DNA from: Anaerolineae bacterium
GTDB lineage: Bacteria; Chloroflexota; Anaerolineae; E26-bin7
Length of the DNA: 6,582 nucleotides
Direction of reading: 5' to 3'
Assembly: GCA_029933115.1 (NCBI GenBank)
Contig: JAOZOT010000203.1
Span: 1-6,582, forward strand
Below are positions 5,138-6,582 of this stretch, piece after piece. Position 1 is the stretch's first letter. Each line of letters starts with the position of its first letter. The position numbers and the translations under genes were made by a program. The notes beneath the pieces were generated by a model. It made no database searches, had not been told where the DNA came from, and saw only the letters and a list, made by a program, of their open reading frames with translations.

Positions 5138-6436
5138 CTAATCCAGTTTTCTGACCCGCAATCGAAAGCCCTCAGCGTCCACCACCCGTACTTTTTCACC
5201 TTTTTGGGCTGTGCCCTCTTCGAGTATGGCCTTCCAGTGCTCGCCCCGCAGAAAGACTGTCCCCTCAGGAGTAAGGTCCGTCCGCGCCTCAGCTACCTGG
5301 CCAATCAATCCCTCAATGCCGGTGGTGACGTGCCACTTTTGGGCCCGCAGGGCCTTGGTCACCACGAAGGCGAAGAAAGCTCCCGTAGCCAGAGCCACGC
5401 TGAAGACCAGGCTTTTGGAGATGGCGTAGTAGGGCGAGTTGAAAAGGATAAGGGCCCCCAGGGCAAAGGTGACGACGCCGCCCGCCGTGAGGACGCCGTG
5501 GGTGGGAGCCTTGATATCCAGGACGAAAAGAATGAAAGCCAGGGCGATCAGAGCCAGCCCCATATAATTGACTGAAAGCACTTGGAAAGCGTAGAGAGCC
5601 AGGAGCAGACAAACGCTCCCCACAATGCCGGCCACATAGCCACCAGGGCTGGAGAGTTCAAAGATCAGACCGTTGACACCCAGAGTCAGGAGGATAAAGG
5701 CCACGTTGGGGTTAATCAAGATGGCCAGGAGTTGTTCGATAAAAGTCAAGGGGATGTGAGTAACAGAGGCTCCCCGGGTGTGCAGAGTGACCTTTTGATC
5801 GCCTACCGCCACCTCGCGCCCGTCCAATTGGATCAGCAAGTCATCCAGGTCGTTCGCTACCAGGTCAATGATGCCTTTTTCCAGGGCCTCCTGCTCGGTG
5901 GCCACCAGGCTCTCACGCACCGCCTTCTCGGCCCACTCGGTCGCTTCCTCGCCCCGCCTTTGGGCAAAGCTCCTGGCCTTACCGGCCAAGGTGTTGACCA
6001 GCTTCTCCTTCAAGGTCTCGGGCAGTTCCTGGCCTTGCCCGCTGACGGGGGCGGCAGCCCCGATGGTGGTTTTGGGGGCCATGGCTGCCACGTGAGCGGC
6101 CAGGGTAATGTAAGTGCCGGCCGAGGCAGCCAGGCTGCCGCGTGGCCAGATAAAGACCACCACCGGCAGGTGGGCGTTTTCAAAACGTTGCATGATTTTC
6201 AGAGTAGCGCCCGCATCACCGCCCGGTGTATTCAATTGGATGATCACGCAACTAGCCCCATCTTGCTCGGCGATCTCAATACCCCGATCGAAATAGTCCA
6301 AAGTAGCTGTGGAGATAGCCCCGTCAAAGGTCAACACGTCCACGTGTGGGGTGCCCTGAGCCATCCCACTGGAGGTGATAGACAGAAACGCCAGGAGGAC
6401 AACAAACACCCATCCCAGAGACCTGGTCTTCTTCAT
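5138..6436 (-). CDS. nfeD: NfeD-family membrane-bound serine protease (ClpP class)
   Basis: This is a full-length NfeD protein of about 432 residues. The family cleaves membrane or stomatin-like proteins and is linked to membrane quality control. A signal peptide (KKTRSLGWVFVVLLAFLS, ending near MAQ|G) precedes an exported ClpP-like protease domain (about 30-205). That domain shows the LNTPGGD loop, the ASAGTYI motif with the likely nucleophile Ser (about 105), and the likely partner Lys about 40 residues later (ETLKEKLVN), as in the Ser-Lys dyad of archaeal PH1510. The usual GRN motif reads GEE before TEWAEKAV. About five membrane segments follow (about 235-365), then a C-terminal NfeD OB-fold domain (about 375-430, GLIGQVAEARTDL...GEHWKA). 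I prefer ATG 6436, with AGGGTGA 5 bases upstream. GTG 6445 would add three residues but has a poor site. It is first in a - strand operon with a strong promoter. No stomatin/SPFH gene, the common partner, follows it here. Confidence 0.92.
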   Translation of the reverse strand: MKKTRSLGWVFVVLLAFLSITSSGMAQGTPHVDVLTFDGAISTATLDYFDRGIEIAEQDGASCVIIQLNTPGGDAGATLKIMQRFENAHLPVVVFIWPRGSLAASAGTYITLAAHVAAMAPKTTIGAAAPVSGQGQELPETLKEKLVNTLAGKARSFAQRRGEEATEWAEKAVRESLVATEQEALEKGIIDLVANDLDDLLIQLDGREVAVGDQKVTLHTRGASVTHIPLTFIEQLLAILINPNVAFILLTLGVNGLIFELSSPGGYVAGIVGSVCLLLALYAFQVLSVNYMGLALIALAFILFVLDIKAPTHGVLTAGGVVTFALGALILFNSPYYAISKSLVFSVALATGAFFAFVVTKALRAQKWHVTTGIEGLIGQVAEARTDLTPEGTVFLRGEHWKAILEEGTAQKGEKVRVVDAEGFRLRVRKLD

Positions 6437-6464
6437 TTCCTTCACCCTATCCAGTTTCAGTAGG

Positions 6465-6497
6465 TCACAACACTATAGAGCCAATCCTGCTCACAAC
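6465..6497. repeat. Direct repeat TCACAAC at the nfeD transcription start
   Basis: TCACAAC occurs at 6465-6471 and 6491-6497, 26 bases apart, and each copy is followed within a few bases by CTAT. One copy overlaps the predicted start site, the other lies in the leader. They could be regulator sites, but seven bases is short and chance is possible. Confidence 0.2.
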
Positions 6498-6498
6498 T

Positions 6499-6527
6499 AT
6501 TATATCTCATTTTCATTTCAAATACAA
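6499..6527 (-). promoter_or_regulatory. Sigma70-type promoter of the nfeD operon
   Basis: On the - strand TTGTAT (complement of 6522-6527) and a perfect TATAAT (complement of 6499-6504) are separated by exactly 17 bases of AT-rich spacer. The expected start is near 6492, giving a leader of about 55 bases before ATG 6436. This is the best promoter in the window. It probably drives nfeD and the HAS-barrel gene and, by read-through, GNAT and the secreted-protein gene. Confidence 0.75.
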
Positions 6528-6557
6528 CTTGAGGTAGCTCTGCACTCAATCGTGGTT

Positions 6558-6570
6558 GGGCAGGCTGCCC
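6558..6570. other. Small GC-rich palindrome at the window edge
   Basis: GGGCA (6558-6562) and TGCCC (6566-6570) flank a 3-base loop. The stretch 6528-6582 upstream of the nfeD promoter otherwise shows no gene or recognisable site. It may belong to the control region or end of a gene outside the window. Confidence 0.25.
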
Positions 6571-6582
6571 CACTCCGAGGGC

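Noticed and set aside
4817..5575. 252-codon + strand frame spanning the HAS-barrel and nfeD genes
   Set aside because: It crosses two real genes on the other strand and shows no domain.
5582..6463. 293-codon + strand frame opposite nfeD
   Set aside because: The - strand frame is an unmistakable NfeD protein; this one has no recognisable motif and no ribosome-binding site.
6528..6582. Possible tRNA or other RNA gene at the right edge
   Set aside because: No cloverleaf, T-loop or CCA end could be found; only a small palindrome is present.

Overview
The window looks like a chromosomal segment of a Chloroflexota bacterium, probably of the Anaerolineae/Thermoflexia type. This is inferred from style, not from a marker gene. 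The clues are fairly high GC, a short TraR/DksA-type zinc-finger protein with the GEGDPAIY...ELNLAL core common in that phylum, a secreted protein with long Pro-Thr linkers, and an NfeD protease next to a HAS-barrel protein. There are six protein genes. I see no tRNA, rRNA, CRISPR array, transposase or phage gene.

Left part, + strand (1-2133). A short upstream region carries a duplicated CTTTTGGG(G)ACAT(G/A)CCCC motif around a GC-rich hairpin. It is followed by a good sigma70-type promoter whose spacer contains a perfect inverted repeat. This promoter serves a four-domain S1 RNA-binding protein (ribosomal protein S1-like) with a strongly acidic tail. A 160-bp gap with two hairpins separates it from a TraR/DksA-family C4 zinc-finger protein. 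An intrinsic terminator closes this arm and probably works in both directions.

Right part, - strand (read from 6582 down to 2174). A near-consensus promoter at 6499-6527 drives a full-length NfeD membrane serine protease. Twelve bases later comes a HAS-barrel protein. After 74 bases with a weak terminator-like hairpin come a GNAT acetyltransferase and, overlapping its end, a large secreted protein. That protein is built from four copies of a beta-sandwich-like module joined by Pro/Thr linkers. One linker contains three tandem 20-residue IPLPGLP repeats. The two arms converge at about 2065-2173.

The + arm concerns translation and transcription control (S1, DksA-like). The - arm concerns membrane quality control (NfeD) and the cell surface (the repeat protein). 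I see no clear sign of a new defence or mobile system. The least explained items are the modular secreted protein, the operator-like palindrome inside the S1 promoter, and the duplicated motif upstream of it.
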